DNA of 36,739 nt from Ferruginibacter sp. (GTDB taxonomy: Bacteria > Bacteroidota > Bacteroidia > Chitinophagales > Chitinophagaceae): the NCBI GenBank assembly GCA_025350645.1, contig JANXXM010000074.1, forward strand, positions 1-36,739. Direction: 5' to 3'. The position numbers and the translations under genes were made by a program. Shown here one piece after another: positions 8,839 through 16,751 of this stretch. Below the pieces are notes generated by a model. It searched no databases, was not told where the DNA came from, and worked only from the letters and a program-made list of their open reading frames with translations. The number at the start of each line of letters is the position of its first letter. Position 1 is the stretch's first letter.

Positions 8839-9420
8839 TTATAATTTCACAAACAGTCCTAAACCTGTAGTATTAGTGGCTGGTGCTATAGAAAAAATAT
8901 TTTTAATTTTATTTTTTACAACGCCATTGAAAATATCCACGGCTTTGTAAGATGCTTTTTTAGTTAATATTTTAGTAACTACTCCCACCAGCACAGAAGT
9001 TATTGCCGGGGTTAGTAATTTTCTTACGGTTTTATCATCAAACTTATCTGTACCTGCTATGCCCCTTGCAGTGCTGTACACCGTTGCAATAGTACCTGCC
9101 GCTGCAAGAAATTTATAAACCACCAACCCGGTTTTATACGTTTTAAATAGTTTGGTAACCTGCTGTACTCCTTTGCTATCAAACACCTGCCCCAATATTG
9201 CAACACCTTTTAGCTTTTCTCCGAGAATACCTACTTTATTTAACTGCAATTTGCCTAAAGAAAATATGGGGCTAAACCCTTTCTTTACAGATACCAAATT
9301 TTTATTGGCCAGCAGATCGCCGATTCTTCCGGTGATATCTTCAATTTTAATTTGGGCATGGGCTTGTTGTAAAAAAGCAGCACCCATTAAAAGTGATAAT
9401 GTAAAAACTTTAATTTTCAT
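8839..9420 (-). CDS. Exported protein of unknown function inserted between nuoJ and nuoK
   Basis: 193 residues, family not recognised. It begins with a clear signal peptide (about 1-22, [20 protein letters not shown], cleavage likely after AHA), so the mature protein should be periplasmic or outer-membrane-associated. The mature part is basic, Gly- and Lys-rich, with two mildly hydrophobic stretches (about 98-112 and 137-152) that could be amphipathic or membrane-associated. No cysteines or catalytic motifs stand out. Its ATG overlaps the end of nuoJ by 11 nt (ATGAAAATTAA shared) and its TAA is 2 nt before nuoK, so it is locked into the operon on both sides. This suggests an established member of the transcript rather than a recent arrival. 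Whether it has anything to do with complex I is unknown. Confidence 0.75.
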   Translation of the reverse strand: MKIKVFTLSLLMGAAFLQQAHAQIKIEDITGRIGDLLANKNLVSVKKGFSPIFSLGKLQLNKVGILGEKLKGVAILGQVFDSKGVQQVTKLFKTYKTGLVVYKFLAAAGTIATVYSTARGIAGTDKFDDKTVRKLLTPAITSVLVGVVTKILTKKASYKAVDIFNGVVKNKIKNIFSIAPATNTTGLGLFVKL

Positions 9421-9928
9421 TTTCTATAAGTTTAGTTTTTTTGCCCAATACCACAGCACCTACCATAGCACTTAAAAATAATACACTGCTTATTTCAAAA
9501 GGCAACACATAGTCTGTAAACAATACTTTGCCCAGTGTTTTTATAAGCCCGGCATTGCCTCCTGCAAGCATTACCGGTTGCTGTTGTTTTACCATCATTA
9601 ATGCAGATAATAATACCAGTAACAAGCAGCCCCCGGCTATAATACCTATGGCTTGTAAACGATAATTTTTGGGAGGTTCGCTTTCTGCATTCAAATTCAT
9701 AAGCATTACTACAAATAAAAATAATACCATAATGGCACCTGCATAAACAATAAGATTTACAATGGCCAGAAATTGTGCGTTCAGTAAAATGTAATGACCG
9801 GATATGGCAAAGAAAACAACAATAAGCCACAATATACTATTAACAGGGCTCTTGCTGGCAATCATCATTACACCGCTGCCTATTGCCATCAATGATAATA
9901 AAATAAAGGAGATAGTTATAATACTCAT
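9410..9928 (-). CDS. nuoJ: NADH-quinone oxidoreductase subunit J
   Basis: 172-residue membrane subunit of complex I with five hydrophobic segments. The conserved region VNLIVYAGAIMVLFLFVVML (helix 3, where the family's pi-bulge lies) is intact, and SPVNSILWLIVVF at the first helix pair is also typical. It sits 6 nt after nuoI and overlaps the following exported-protein gene by 11 nt. Length agrees with bacterial NuoJ. Confidence 0.96.
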   Translation of the reverse strand: MSIITISFILLSLMAIGSGVMMIASKSPVNSILWLIVVFFAISGHYILLNAQFLAIVNLIVYAGAIMVLFLFVVMLMNLNAESEPPKNYRLQAIGIIAGGCLLLVLLSALMMVKQQQPVMLAGGNAGLIKTLGKVLFTDYVLPFEISSVLFLSAMVGAVVLGKKTKLIENEN

Positions 9929-9934
9929 TGAAAA

Positions 9935-10489
9935 TTAATTAACCGTTTCTTTTTTTGCTCTGCTGCCTAATGCTTTTTCGTATGCTTCTTTATCTGTAAG
10001 CGGGTTGGGAATTAATAAATCCTGCTTATTGTATATAAATTGTTTCCGCTGGTAATCTGCCGGTGTAAAAGTTTCGCTCAAATATATGGCATCTTTTGGG
10101 CAAGCCTCTTCGCACAAGCCACAAAATATGCAGCGCAGCATATTTATTTCGTATTTGGCAGCGTATTTTTCTTCTTTGTACAAATGTTCTTCGCCTGGTA
10201 ACCGCTCTCCAGCTTCCATAGTAATAGCTTCTGCTGGGCAGGCTACTGCGCAAAGACCACATGCAGTGCAGTTTTCCCGCCCTTCCTCATCTCTATTTAA
10301 AATTTGCAGCCCACGAAATACGGGGCTGAAAATTCTTTTTTGCTCAGGATATTGTATGGTTGGATTTTTTGTAAAAATGTGCCTAAAGGTTATAAACATT
10401 CCTTTAAATATGGCAGGCAGGTAAAGCTTTTCCCAAAAGTTCATGGGCTTTCGATCTACACTTTTTACTCTGGTGGTTAATGGTTGCAT
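9935..10489 (-). CDS. nuoI: NADH-quinone oxidoreductase subunit I, 2x[4Fe-4S] ferredoxin-like
   Basis: 184-residue peripheral-arm subunit carrying clusters N6a and N6b, which pass electrons towards NuoB and quinone. Two CxxCxxCxxxCP motifs are intact: CTACGLCAVACP (Cys 74, 77, 80, 84) and CIFCGLCEEACP (Cys 120, 123, 126, 130). The N-terminal amphipathic helix (WEKLYLPAIFKGMFITFRHI) that rests on NuoH is present. It is 274 bp downstream of nuoH, one of the few long gaps in the operon, and is followed by nuoJ after 6 nt. Confidence 0.97.
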   Translation of the reverse strand: MQPLTTRVKSVDRKPMNFWEKLYLPAIFKGMFITFRHIFTKNPTIQYPEQKRIFSPVFRGLQILNRDEEGRENCTACGLCAVACPAEAITMEAGERLPGEEHLYKEEKYAAKYEINMLRCIFCGLCEEACPKDAIYLSETFTPADYQRKQFIYNKQDLLIPNPLTDKEAYEKALGSRAKKETVN

Positions 10490-10763
10490 TGTTATATTTT
10501 TTTCTTTTTCAATTTCTACAATAGAAAAAGATAGTATTATTTTATTTGTATTAACGGTGTAAAAATAGCCGTTTTACCTTTTTCAATTAAAGTAAAATTT
10601 TATTTTTTATATCATCTGCATTTTGAAAAATGCTGAAAAAGTTTTTATGCTGACGGGCTGCGCCGCTTAGCCGTAAATCCTTTTTTACTCCGCAGGGTAA
10701 AAAAGATTGCAGGCGGGCGGCGAACTTTTGATGACATAAACACTACTTTTAACAGCCACAAAA
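10490..10763. other. nuoH-nuoI spacer with an internal hairpin
   Basis: 274 bp with no plausible gene. At 10675-10706 an inverted repeat pairs CCTTTTTTAC with GTAAAAAAG around TCCGCAGG, set in a locally GC-rich stretch (CTGCGCCGC near 10660 and GGCGGGCGGCG near 10712). It could fold in RNA as an A/U stem but lacks the GC stem and clean U-tract of an intrinsic terminator; it looks more like a small repetitive palindrome. On the minus strand TATCTTTT at about 10535-10528 matches 7 of 8 bases of a minus-7 element and could give nuoI-nuoN a secondary promoter. Confidence 0.4.
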
Positions 10764-11810
10764 CTATTTTCCAAAAGCAAGAATAGCACCGCCTGTTACC
10801 AGCATATTGAACAAAGCCAGTGGTATCAATATTCTCCAGCCCAGGTGCATGAGCTGGTCGTACCTAAACCTTGGAATCGTCCACCGCACCCACATAAATA
10901 TAAAAATGAAAATTACTATTTTAATTAGGAATGCGCCGAGGCCAATTAAAGCCAGCCAGTTACCCATACCGGCATGAGCAGCTTCGTTAAAAAAAGGAAT
11001 ATCGTAACCGCCAAAATAAAGTGTGGCCATTACTGCGCTGCTTATAAACATATTTATATATTCTGCAAACAGGTAAAAACCCAATTTCATGGAGGAGTAC
11101 TCCGTATGATAACCACCTATGAGTTCACTTTCTGCTTCTGCAAGATCGAAGGGTGTGCGGTTACACTCTGCAAAGGCGCAAATAATAAATATTAAAAAAC
11201 CGAGCGGCTGATAAATAATATTCCAATGGCCGGACATTTGCTGCTGTACCATTTCTTTTAAACTTAGTGTACCGGTAAACATAAGCAATGCTATAAGTGC
11301 TATGCCCATAGCCAGTTCGTAACTTATAATTTGTGATGCAGCCCTTAGCCCGCCCATTAATGCAAACTTATTATTGCTTGCCCAGCTACCAATCATAATA
11401 CCATACACACCTAAACTTACTACACCAAAAACATATAAAATACCGATGTTTATGTCTGCAATCTGCAGAGAAACATCTCGGTTAAATAAATGAATATTAC
11501 CGCCCCAGGGTATAACTGCACTGGTCATAATGGCCGTCATCATAGCAAGTGCGGGGCCCATTATAAATAATAATTTAGAAGAAAAGTTAGGTATGATTTC
11601 TTCTTTAAAAAAAAGTTTTAATCCATCGGCCAAAGGCTGGAACATGCCAAAAGGGCCTGCCCTGTTGGGCCCTGGCCTATCTTGCAGCCAGCCTGCTACT
11701 TTACGCTCTGCAAATGTGGTGTACATGGCTATTACGAGCGAGCCCATTACCACTATTACAATGAGAACGAGTTTTTCGATGATGGTGGCGAATTCGATGG
11801 CTAGAAACAT
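10764..11810 (-). CDS. nuoH: NADH-quinone oxidoreductase subunit H
   Basis: 348-residue membrane subunit that forms most of the quinone chamber where the peripheral arm joins the membrane arm. Family signatures are present: DRPGPNRAGPFGMFQPLADG after helix 1, FKEEIIP, and the acidic cytoplasmic loop CNRTPFDLAEAESELIGGYH followed by EYSSMKLGFYLFAEY. The loop's conserved Glu residues are all retained. Start ATG at 11810. It lies 7 nt after the stop of the HEPN gene, which together with the MNT gene separates it from nuoG. Confidence 0.97.
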   Translation of the reverse strand: MFLAIEFATIIEKLVLIVIVVMGSLVIAMYTTFAERKVAGWLQDRPGPNRAGPFGMFQPLADGLKLFFKEEIIPNFSSKLLFIMGPALAMMTAIMTSAVIPWGGNIHLFNRDVSLQIADINIGILYVFGVVSLGVYGIMIGSWASNNKFALMGGLRAASQIISYELAMGIALIALLMFTGTLSLKEMVQQQMSGHWNIIYQPLGFLIFIICAFAECNRTPFDLAEAESELIGGYHTEYSSMKLGFYLFAEYINMFISSAVMATLYFGGYDIPFFNEAAHAGMGNWLALIGLGAFLIKIVIFIFIFMWVRWTIPRFRYDQLMHLGWRILIPLALFNMLVTGGAILAFGK

Positions 11811-11817
11811 AATAAAC

Positions 11818-12216
11818 TTATAAAAATATTTTATTTAAGATAAACTGTTGTATTTGCTTGGCTATTTGAATTGATTCTTCTGCATTCTGTTTTGTCAAAT
11901 CTTCAAAATCGTCAGGATATCTATATTTAACAGCATAATTTATTAATTGCTTAGCAAATATTTCTAACTGTACAATCTCTTTATCAAATTCTTTTAAAGT
12001 AGAAATTAAATAATTTAAATCATGTGTTTTTACAATTTCTAAATCAAAATGTAACTGATAGGCCTTTAAATACTTTTCTGAACTTTGTTGACTGTTAAAA
12101 CAAACTGCTCTGAAAACAGTAAATTCTAAATCATTCAAAATATTTTCTGCAATTTCTAAATCCTCCCTTGCAAAATCTAACCATTTTTGTATTTTATTTA
12201 TTTTAATTAAATCCAT
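11818..12216 (-). CDS. HEPN-domain protein (putative toxin partner)
   Basis: 132-residue all-helical protein of the HEPN family that accompanies minimal nucleotidyltransferases. The N-terminal helix WLDFAREDLEIAENIL, then FNSQQSSEKYLKAYQ (the usual FxxQQxxEKxLKA helix), VKTHDLNYLI and the C-terminal KYRYPDDF are typical of this HEPN branch. In HEPN/MNT toxin-antitoxin systems the HEPN protein is commonly an RNase toxin whose activity is blocked by nucleotidylylation by its partner. The exact RNase motif (Rx4-6H) is not clearly present here, so toxicity is an inference. It overlaps the upstream MNT gene by 14 nt and precedes nuoH by 7 nt. The gene is distinctly AT-rich compared with nuoG and nuoH. 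Confidence 0.85.
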   Translation of the reverse strand: MDLIKINKIQKWLDFAREDLEIAENILNDLEFTVFRAVCFNSQQSSEKYLKAYQLHFDLEIVKTHDLNYLISTLKEFDKEIVQLEIFAKQLINYAVKYRYPDDFEDLTKQNAEESIQIAKQIQQFILNKIFL

Positions 12217-12532
12217 AAATAATTTTACTGTTTTTTAAAGCTGAGTTTAAAAATGAATATTTATTTTCTGAAAATTTAATTACTTCGGTTGTTGTGTATA
12301 CAAATATATCTTTAGGAAAATCCAGTTCTTTATGATTATCCATTTTTGTCCATACCACTAAATTTCTTTTTGTAGAAGGAAGTGTTGTAGATTCAATTTC
12401 TATTAATATATCTAAATCACTATTCTCATTCGCTGTACCATCAACATAGCTTCCAAATAAATATATTTTTTTAGGATGCAATGTTTCCACAATTACATCT
12501 CTTAATAAATTTATTTGTTGTTCTGATATCAT
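12203..12532 (-). CDS. MNT-type minimal nucleotidyltransferase (putative antitoxin)
   Basis: 109-residue protein of the pol-beta superfamily. The signature GSYVDGTANENSDLDILIEI gives Gly27-Ser28 and the metal-binding Asp39 and Asp41. A third acidic residue in KDIFVYT (about Asp75) fits the family's catalytic triad. MNT proteins transfer NMP groups and in MntA/HepT pairs modify and silence the HEPN partner. It begins 6 nt after the nuoG stop and overlaps the HEPN gene by 14 nt, the usual two-gene arrangement. The pair thus forms a cassette within the complex I operon. Confidence 0.88.
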   Translation of the reverse strand: MISEQQINLLRDVIVETLHPKKIYLFGSYVDGTANENSDLDILIEIESTTLPSTKRNLVVWTKMDNHKELDFPKDIFVYTTTEVIKFSENKYSFLNSALKNSKIIYGFN

Positions 12533-12538
12533 TATTTC

Positions 12539-13657
12539 TTATTTAAAATCATTTGAATGCGCCGGTCCTTCAATTTCACTCAACTCCAACCCTTCTTTAT
12601 TCACTTCACTTATTGTATGAATATCCATCAATAATTTTGGTGCACGGCCACTCATTACATTTGTCATTGTTTCTTGTGGCCTATCAAGTACTTTATATTT
12701 ATTAGCTCCAATAACTGAATGGCGACTGATGGTTGTTACCCCTTCAACTGTCCAGTCTGCAGTTTCTTTTTTATCGTAACGGCAGGTATTGCATATCCAC
12801 CCCACTTTGCCATCGTAGCTTTGTACTTCACCCCATTTATCTTTACGGGCAGTTACCCTAAATACTTCGTTGCCTCTAAGCCACAGGGTAGCTTTTCCGC
12901 AGCAGTCTGGGTTTTCGCAATTGCGATGAGCATCTACAGGTTTTGTAAACCATACCCTGTTTTTGAAACGGAAAGTTTTATCTGTTAATGCGCCTACCGG
13001 GCAAACATCAATCATGTTTCCGCTAAAATTATTATCTACCGCCTGGGCAATATAAGTAGATATGGCAGCATGGTCTCCACGATCTACAATCCCATGCACC
13101 CGCTTATTGGTTATCTGATCTGCCACATACGTACAACGGTAACATAGTATACAACGGGTCATATGCAATTGTATATACTTGCCAATATCTTCTTTTTTAA
13201 AAGTGCGTCTTGCAAACTGGTATCTTGTACCTGCTTTGCCGTGGTTGTAACCTAAATCTTGCAAATGACACTCGCCTGCCTGGTCACATATCGGGCAATC
13301 CAGCGGATGATTGATCAATAAAAATTCTACCACACCATTTCGTGCATCTATAACTTTTTCGCTGGTAATATTTTTTACGATCATACCATCCATAACAGTT
13401 GTACGGCAACTTGCTACTAGCTTTGGCATTGGCCTTGGGTCTGCTGTGGAACCTGCTGCTACTTCTACAAGGCACGTTCTGCATTTGCCACCACTGCCCT
13501 GTAACTTGCTATAGTAGCACATTGCAGGCGGTGTAACATCGCCGCCTATCATGCGTGCAGCATTGAGTACTGTGGTGCCTGGTGCTACATCGATTGTTAT
13601 ATTATCGATGGTTACTTTAAACGATGTTGGTGCTTCTTTTTTTATTTCTTCAGACAT
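12539..13657 (-). CDS. nuoG: Short NADH-quinone oxidoreductase subunit G (iron-sulfur part only)
   Basis: 372 residues, against about 900 for E. coli NuoG. The N-terminal [2Fe-2S] domain has Cys 47, 59, 62 and 84. The next domain has the HxxxCxxCxxxxxC ligands His117, Cys121, Cys124 and Cys130, then Cys169, Cys172, Cys175 and Cys219. A further group (Cys247, Cys252/253, Cys289, Cys292) may hold a cluster or metal corresponding to the start of the molybdopterin-oxidoreductase region. The long C-terminal domain is missing; short NuoG forms are, as I recall, common in Bacteroidota, so this is probably normal for the lineage rather than a truncation. The stop at 12539 is followed directly by the MNT cassette, with no leftover reading frame encoding the missing part. 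The start overlaps the preceding gene by 8 nt. Confidence 0.93.
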   Translation of the reverse strand: MSEEIKKEAPTSFKVTIDNITIDVAPGTTVLNAARMIGGDVTPPAMCYYSKLQGSGGKCRTCLVEVAAGSTADPRPMPKLVASCRTTVMDGMIVKNITSEKVIDARNGVVEFLLINHPLDCPICDQAGECHLQDLGYNHGKAGTRYQFARRTFKKEDIGKYIQLHMTRCILCYRCTYVADQITNKRVHGIVDRGDHAAISTYIAQAVDNNFSGNMIDVCPVGALTDKTFRFKNRVWFTKPVDAHRNCENPDCCGKATLWLRGNEVFRVTARKDKWGEVQSYDGKVGWICNTCRYDKKETADWTVEGVTTISRHSVIGANKYKVLDRPQETMTNVMSGRAPKLLMDIHTISEVNKEGLELSEIEGPAHSNDFK

Positions 13658-14207
13658 TTTTTAATTCGTTTATATCGGCTTGATATGTATGCTCTAATAA
13701 ATATTTTAAAATTTTTTTTGTTTTGCTTATATGGTTCTCAGTTTTATCGCAATCTCCCAAGACAAAATTTATTAAATCTATAAATCTTTTATTGCTGTTT
13801 AGTCTTTCAGGAATAACTTTTGAATCTTTTTCAAATTCTTTAAAGTCTTTATATCCAAAAACTTCCAAATCTAACCCACAATCTTCATTAATATATCTCT
13901 CAATCCATTTCTCAAATTCTTTAGGAAATAATTGCAAAATAAAATATGGTTTTTCTTTTATTTTAATTATTTCTATTTCATCACAAAGAAAAAATCTCTC
14001 TTCAATTTCTAATACGCCTAAAAATGGTTCTATATTGTCCCCATCATTATCTACAATACAAATAGAGAATATTCCTTTTGCTCTTTCTCTTATACTTTTA
14101 AAAACCTCAGCTTTATTCTTCTCCTTCCTTATTAAACTTTTATCTTCTAATAATCTTCCAAAAAAATAATTATCCCCCCAACATTCTACTCTTATGGAAC
14201 TCTTCAT
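13650..14207 (-). CDS. Small TOPRIM-like (DxD) protein partnered with an AAA ATPase
   Basis: 185 residues, no firm family match. An early IRVECWGDNYF supplies a Glu (about 8), and a predicted beta strand ends in ICIVDNDGDN with Asp53 and Asp55. Glu followed by DxD on successive strands is the layout of the TOPRIM nuclease fold. The rest is Lys/Glu-rich and helical. The gene follows the ATPase gene by 6 nt and overlaps nuoG by 8 nt (its TGA lies inside the nuoG start). An ATPase gene followed by a separate TOPRIM gene is the arrangement of PARIS (AriA-AriB) and echoes OLD/Gabija nucleases, where both domains are fused. At 185 residues this one is shorter than the AriB proteins I know of. TOPRIM assignment is an inference. 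Confidence 0.6.
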   Translation of the reverse strand: MKSSIRVECWGDNYFFGRLLEDKSLIRKEKNKAEVFKSIRERAKGIFSICIVDNDGDNIEPFLGVLEIEERFFLCDEIEIIKIKEKPYFILQLFPKEFEKWIERYINEDCGLDLEVFGYKDFKEFEKDSKVIPERLNSNKRFIDLINFVLGDCDKTENHISKTKKILKYLLEHTYQADINELKNV

Positions 14208-14213
14208 ATTTTT

Positions 14214-15218
14214 TTAATTTTCATCCCAAAGGGTTTGGTAATTAAAAAATAAATTTAGTCCTGTTTGATAAGCGTCTTTACTTGCTTCTGCACTTAGTAA
14301 TTTTACTTTTGTTTCATTATTATCAAGCCCTACCAAATAAATATTGGTATCATTTCTACTTTCTTCATCTCTCACTAATTCATCTATTACATATTGACTA
14401 TGAGTAACCATAAAAAATTGATTTTCGTTTTTATCATTTTTAATTGCATTTGTGATTTCCATTATGTAAGGCTCGTAACAATTTGCTTCGGGCTCCTCCA
14501 ATAATAATATACTTTTTTTATTGCTAAAGATTACAGAGAGATAAAATATCAATCTTCTAAGTGTATCTGCAACTAATCTATAAGGCACTTTTAATCTAAT
14601 TCTGTTTTCTGAAATCCTAACTAAGAGAATTTTTGCAAGTGAAATTGCATCTTTGCCATCTTCGCTTGCGATATTTTTGGTTTCATTGTCAATTAAAAGC
14701 TCAATATTGGTATGCTTTAGTAACTCAGAAACTACATTTCTTAAAGGTAAATTGAAGGATAAAATCCCAGGTAAATTATTTCCGAAGGGATATTCAAGAT
14801 TCCAATAAGATGCATTACCGTTATACACGACATTGTTATCAAATAAATATTTTTTGATGAAGAAAACTGACTGCGGATCATTATCATTTGACACATGAAA
14901 TCTATTAGCCAAACCTTCAACTGTTCCGTTCCTGCTAAGAATATCAACTCCATAATTATTATTAATAATTACTTCTGCTGGCTCACTTTCGTTATTTTCG
15001 AAAAAAATATCAGAGGCTCTTTCCATTCTAAATAAGTCATGTAAAGTTTTCTCATTTTCCCTGAATTGACTTGCAATCGGAATGCACAATGCTTCCAAAA
15101 TATTACTCTTACCAACATTTGGAGGACCTACAAAAACATTAATTCGCTTACAACCATCAATTTTCTGATGGCGTATGCTTTTAAAATTTTTTATTTCTAT
15201 GTTGTTTATAAAACTCAT
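14214..15218 (-). CDS. AAA-family ATPase of the OLD/ABC-like AAA_21 type
   Basis: 334 residues, the compact ABC-like ATPase seen in OLD, PARIS and RloA proteins. The N-terminus IEIKNFKSIRHQKID leads into a Walker A GPPNVGKSN (residues 31-39). Late in the protein come VADTLRRLIFYLSVIF, the Walker B ILLLEEPEA (237-245) and the switch histidine in VTHSQ (His273). No nuclease domain follows on the same chain; the likely effector is the DxD protein encoded 6 nt downstream. Proteins of this group often sense foreign DNA or phage proteins. The gene sits between nuoF and nuoG and is markedly more AT-rich than both. Start ATG at 15218 fits the conserved N-terminal strand. The defence role is inferred from family and pairing. 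Confidence 0.85.
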   Translation of the reverse strand: MSFINNIEIKNFKSIRHQKIDGCKRINVFVGPPNVGKSNILEALCIPIASQFRENEKTLHDLFRMERASDIFFENNESEPAEVIINNNYGVDILSRNGTVEGLANRFHVSNDNDPQSVFFIKKYLFDNNVVYNGNASYWNLEYPFGNNLPGILSFNLPLRNVVSELLKHTNIELLIDNETKNIASEDGKDAISLAKILLVRISENRIRLKVPYRLVADTLRRLIFYLSVIFSNKKSILLLEEPEANCYEPYIMEITNAIKNDKNENQFFMVTHSQYVIDELVRDEESRNDTNIYLVGLDNNETKVKLLSAEASKDAYQTGLNLFFNYQTLWDEN

Positions 15219-15243
15219 TTTTCAAATTAAAATTTTCGTAACC

Positions 15244-15259
15244 ACTTTGCGTGAAACCT
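15244..15259. repeat. Inverted repeat arm just after nuoF
   Basis: ACTTTGCGTGAAACCT lies against the nuoF stop codon. Its reverse complement resembles the start of the 28-bp arm upstream of nuoF (TCACGCAAAG at 16616-16625), so nuoF is bracketed by inverted copies. TGTGTGAAACCT after nuoD (18741-18752) is the equivalent at the other site. Confidence 0.55.
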
Positions 15260-16607
15260 ATACCCCCACATGCATCTCATCCGCATAATGCCTCAACCCA
15301 TAATTTTCTGTCAAGCACAATTCAGGATTGTTTACATGCCACTCAAATTCATCTCTAAAATGCCTAATAGCAGCAGCCACTGGCCATGCAGCAGCATCTC
15401 CTAACGGACAAATAGTATTACCCTCTATCTTTCTTTGAATATCCCACAGCAAATCTATATCACTCATTTCGCCTTTGCCAGTTTCTATTTTTTTCAAAAT
15501 TTTCTCCATCCAGCCAGTACCTTCTCTGCAAGGGCTGCATTGCCCACAACTTTCGTGGCGATAAAATCTTGCAAGCGTATAAGTGTTTCTAACAATACAT
15601 TGGTCTTCATCTAACACAATAAAACCGCCACTACCCATCATACTACCACTAACAAAACCACCATCGCTCAAGCTTTCATAATTCATTAAACGCTTTTCGC
15701 CTTTGGCGGTAGTGAGTAATAAATTAGCAGGTAAAATAGGCACACTCGAACCACCAGGAATACATGCTTTCAATTTTTTTCCATTGGCAATGCCACCACA
15801 ATATTCATCGCTATAAATAAATTCTTCTACAGAAATCGTCATATCTATTTCGTAAATGCCCGGCTTGTTTATATTACCACATGCCGAAATTAATTTTGTA
15901 CCAGTGCTTTTTCCCACGCCTATTTTTGCGTATTCTTCGCCGCCCATATTTATGATAGGCACAACTGCAGCCAATGTTTCTACATTGTTTACCACCGTTG
16001 GCCTGTCCCACACCCCTTTAACTGCAGGAAAAGGAGGTTTAATTCTCGGGTTGCCACGCTTGCCTTCCAGGCTTTCTATCAACGCAGTTTCTTCCCCGCA
16101 AATGTAAGCACCTGCACCACGGTGTACATACATTTCACAATCAAAGCCACTGCCTAAAATATTTTTACCTAGCCAGCCGTTTTTCTTTGCTTCATCAATG
16201 GCATCTTCTAAAATATTTGTAATCCATGCATACTCGCCTCTTATGTATATGTAACTCACATTGCTGCCCAGTGCGTAGGCGGAGACAATCATACCTTCTA
16301 TTAATAAATGCGGAATAAATTCCATCAGGTATCTATCTTTAAAAGTTCCGGGTTCGCTCTCATCTGCATTACAAACCAAGTGGCGGGGCACGCCTTCGGG
16401 TTTTGCAATAAAACTCCATTTCATACCCGTGGGGAAACCTGCGCCGCCACGCCCACGCAAGCCACTTTTTTTTACTTCTTCTACAATATCTGCAGGTTGC
16501 ATTTTTAATGCTTTCTCCACACTTGCGTATCCGCCCTCACCCCTATATACTTCATACTTGCGTATGCCAGGTACATGTTGTTTTGCTAATAATAGTTTTT
16601 TACTCAT
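15258..16607 (-). CDS. nuoF: NADH-quinone oxidoreductase subunit F (NADH-binding, FMN, [4Fe-4S])
   Basis: 449 residues starting at the ATG at 16607 (MSKKLLLAKQ). The frame is open to a TTG at 16628, but the extra seven residues are not family-like. This is the electron-entry subunit of complex I, oxidising NADH with FMN. Seen in order: the FMN/NADH-binding GRGGAGFPTG (about 52-61), CNADESEPGTFKDR, GAGAYICGEETALIESLEG, and the N3 cluster ligands in SCGQCSPCREG (Cys 354, 357, 360) plus Cys400 in ICPLGDA. All expected ligands are present. Both flanks are occupied by accessory genes and by arms of a repeat element. Confidence 0.97.
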   Translation of the reverse strand: MSKKLLLAKQHVPGIRKYEVYRGEGGYASVEKALKMQPADIVEEVKKSGLRGRGGAGFPTGMKWSFIAKPEGVPRHLVCNADESEPGTFKDRYLMEFIPHLLIEGMIVSAYALGSNVSYIYIRGEYAWITNILEDAIDEAKKNGWLGKNILGSGFDCEMYVHRGAGAYICGEETALIESLEGKRGNPRIKPPFPAVKGVWDRPTVVNNVETLAAVVPIINMGGEEYAKIGVGKSTGTKLISACGNINKPGIYEIDMTISVEEFIYSDEYCGGIANGKKLKACIPGGSSVPILPANLLLTTAKGEKRLMNYESLSDGGFVSGSMMGSGGFIVLDEDQCIVRNTYTLARFYRHESCGQCSPCREGTGWMEKILKKIETGKGEMSDIDLLWDIQRKIEGNTICPLGDAAAWPVAAAIRHFRDEFEWHVNNPELCLTENYGLRHYADEMHVGV

Positions 16608-16615
16608 ATTTATTT

Positions 16616-16643
16616 TCACGCAAAGCAACTAAGATTACAAAGT
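16616..16643. repeat. 28-bp repeat arm upstream of nuoF
   Basis: Starting TCACGCAAAGCAACTAAG, this stretch matches 25 of 28 bases of the one at 18680-18707 upstream of nuoE. It lies directly before the nuoF start codon. An inverted arm follows the nuoF stop at 15244-15259. It belongs to the widespread intergenic 'CTTTGCG...GTGAAA' type of sequence as far as I can recognise it. Confidence 0.65.
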
Positions 16644-16751
16644 TCGCAAAGCAATATTTTATTTTTTGTTAGTCAATATTTGTTCATTGTTCATCTTCGG
16701 TGGCGACGCTCCGTTCAACTTCAGTTATCTATTTAGCTTTTCTTATTGTGA
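16644..16751. other. Spacer between the VOC gene and nuoF
   Basis: No gene. It continues from the repeat arm with CGCAAAG and then holds TTGTTCATTGTTCATC and a GC-rich GGTGGCGACGCTCCG (16700-16714) unlike the surrounding AT-rich sequence. No terminator hairpin is evident. Confidence 0.35.

Noticed and set aside
12539..13657. NuoG as a frameshifted or disrupted gene
   Set aside because: The frame ends cleanly, the MNT gene follows after 6 nt, and no remnant of a molybdopterin-type domain is visible in any frame nearby; short NuoG proteins fit the lineage.
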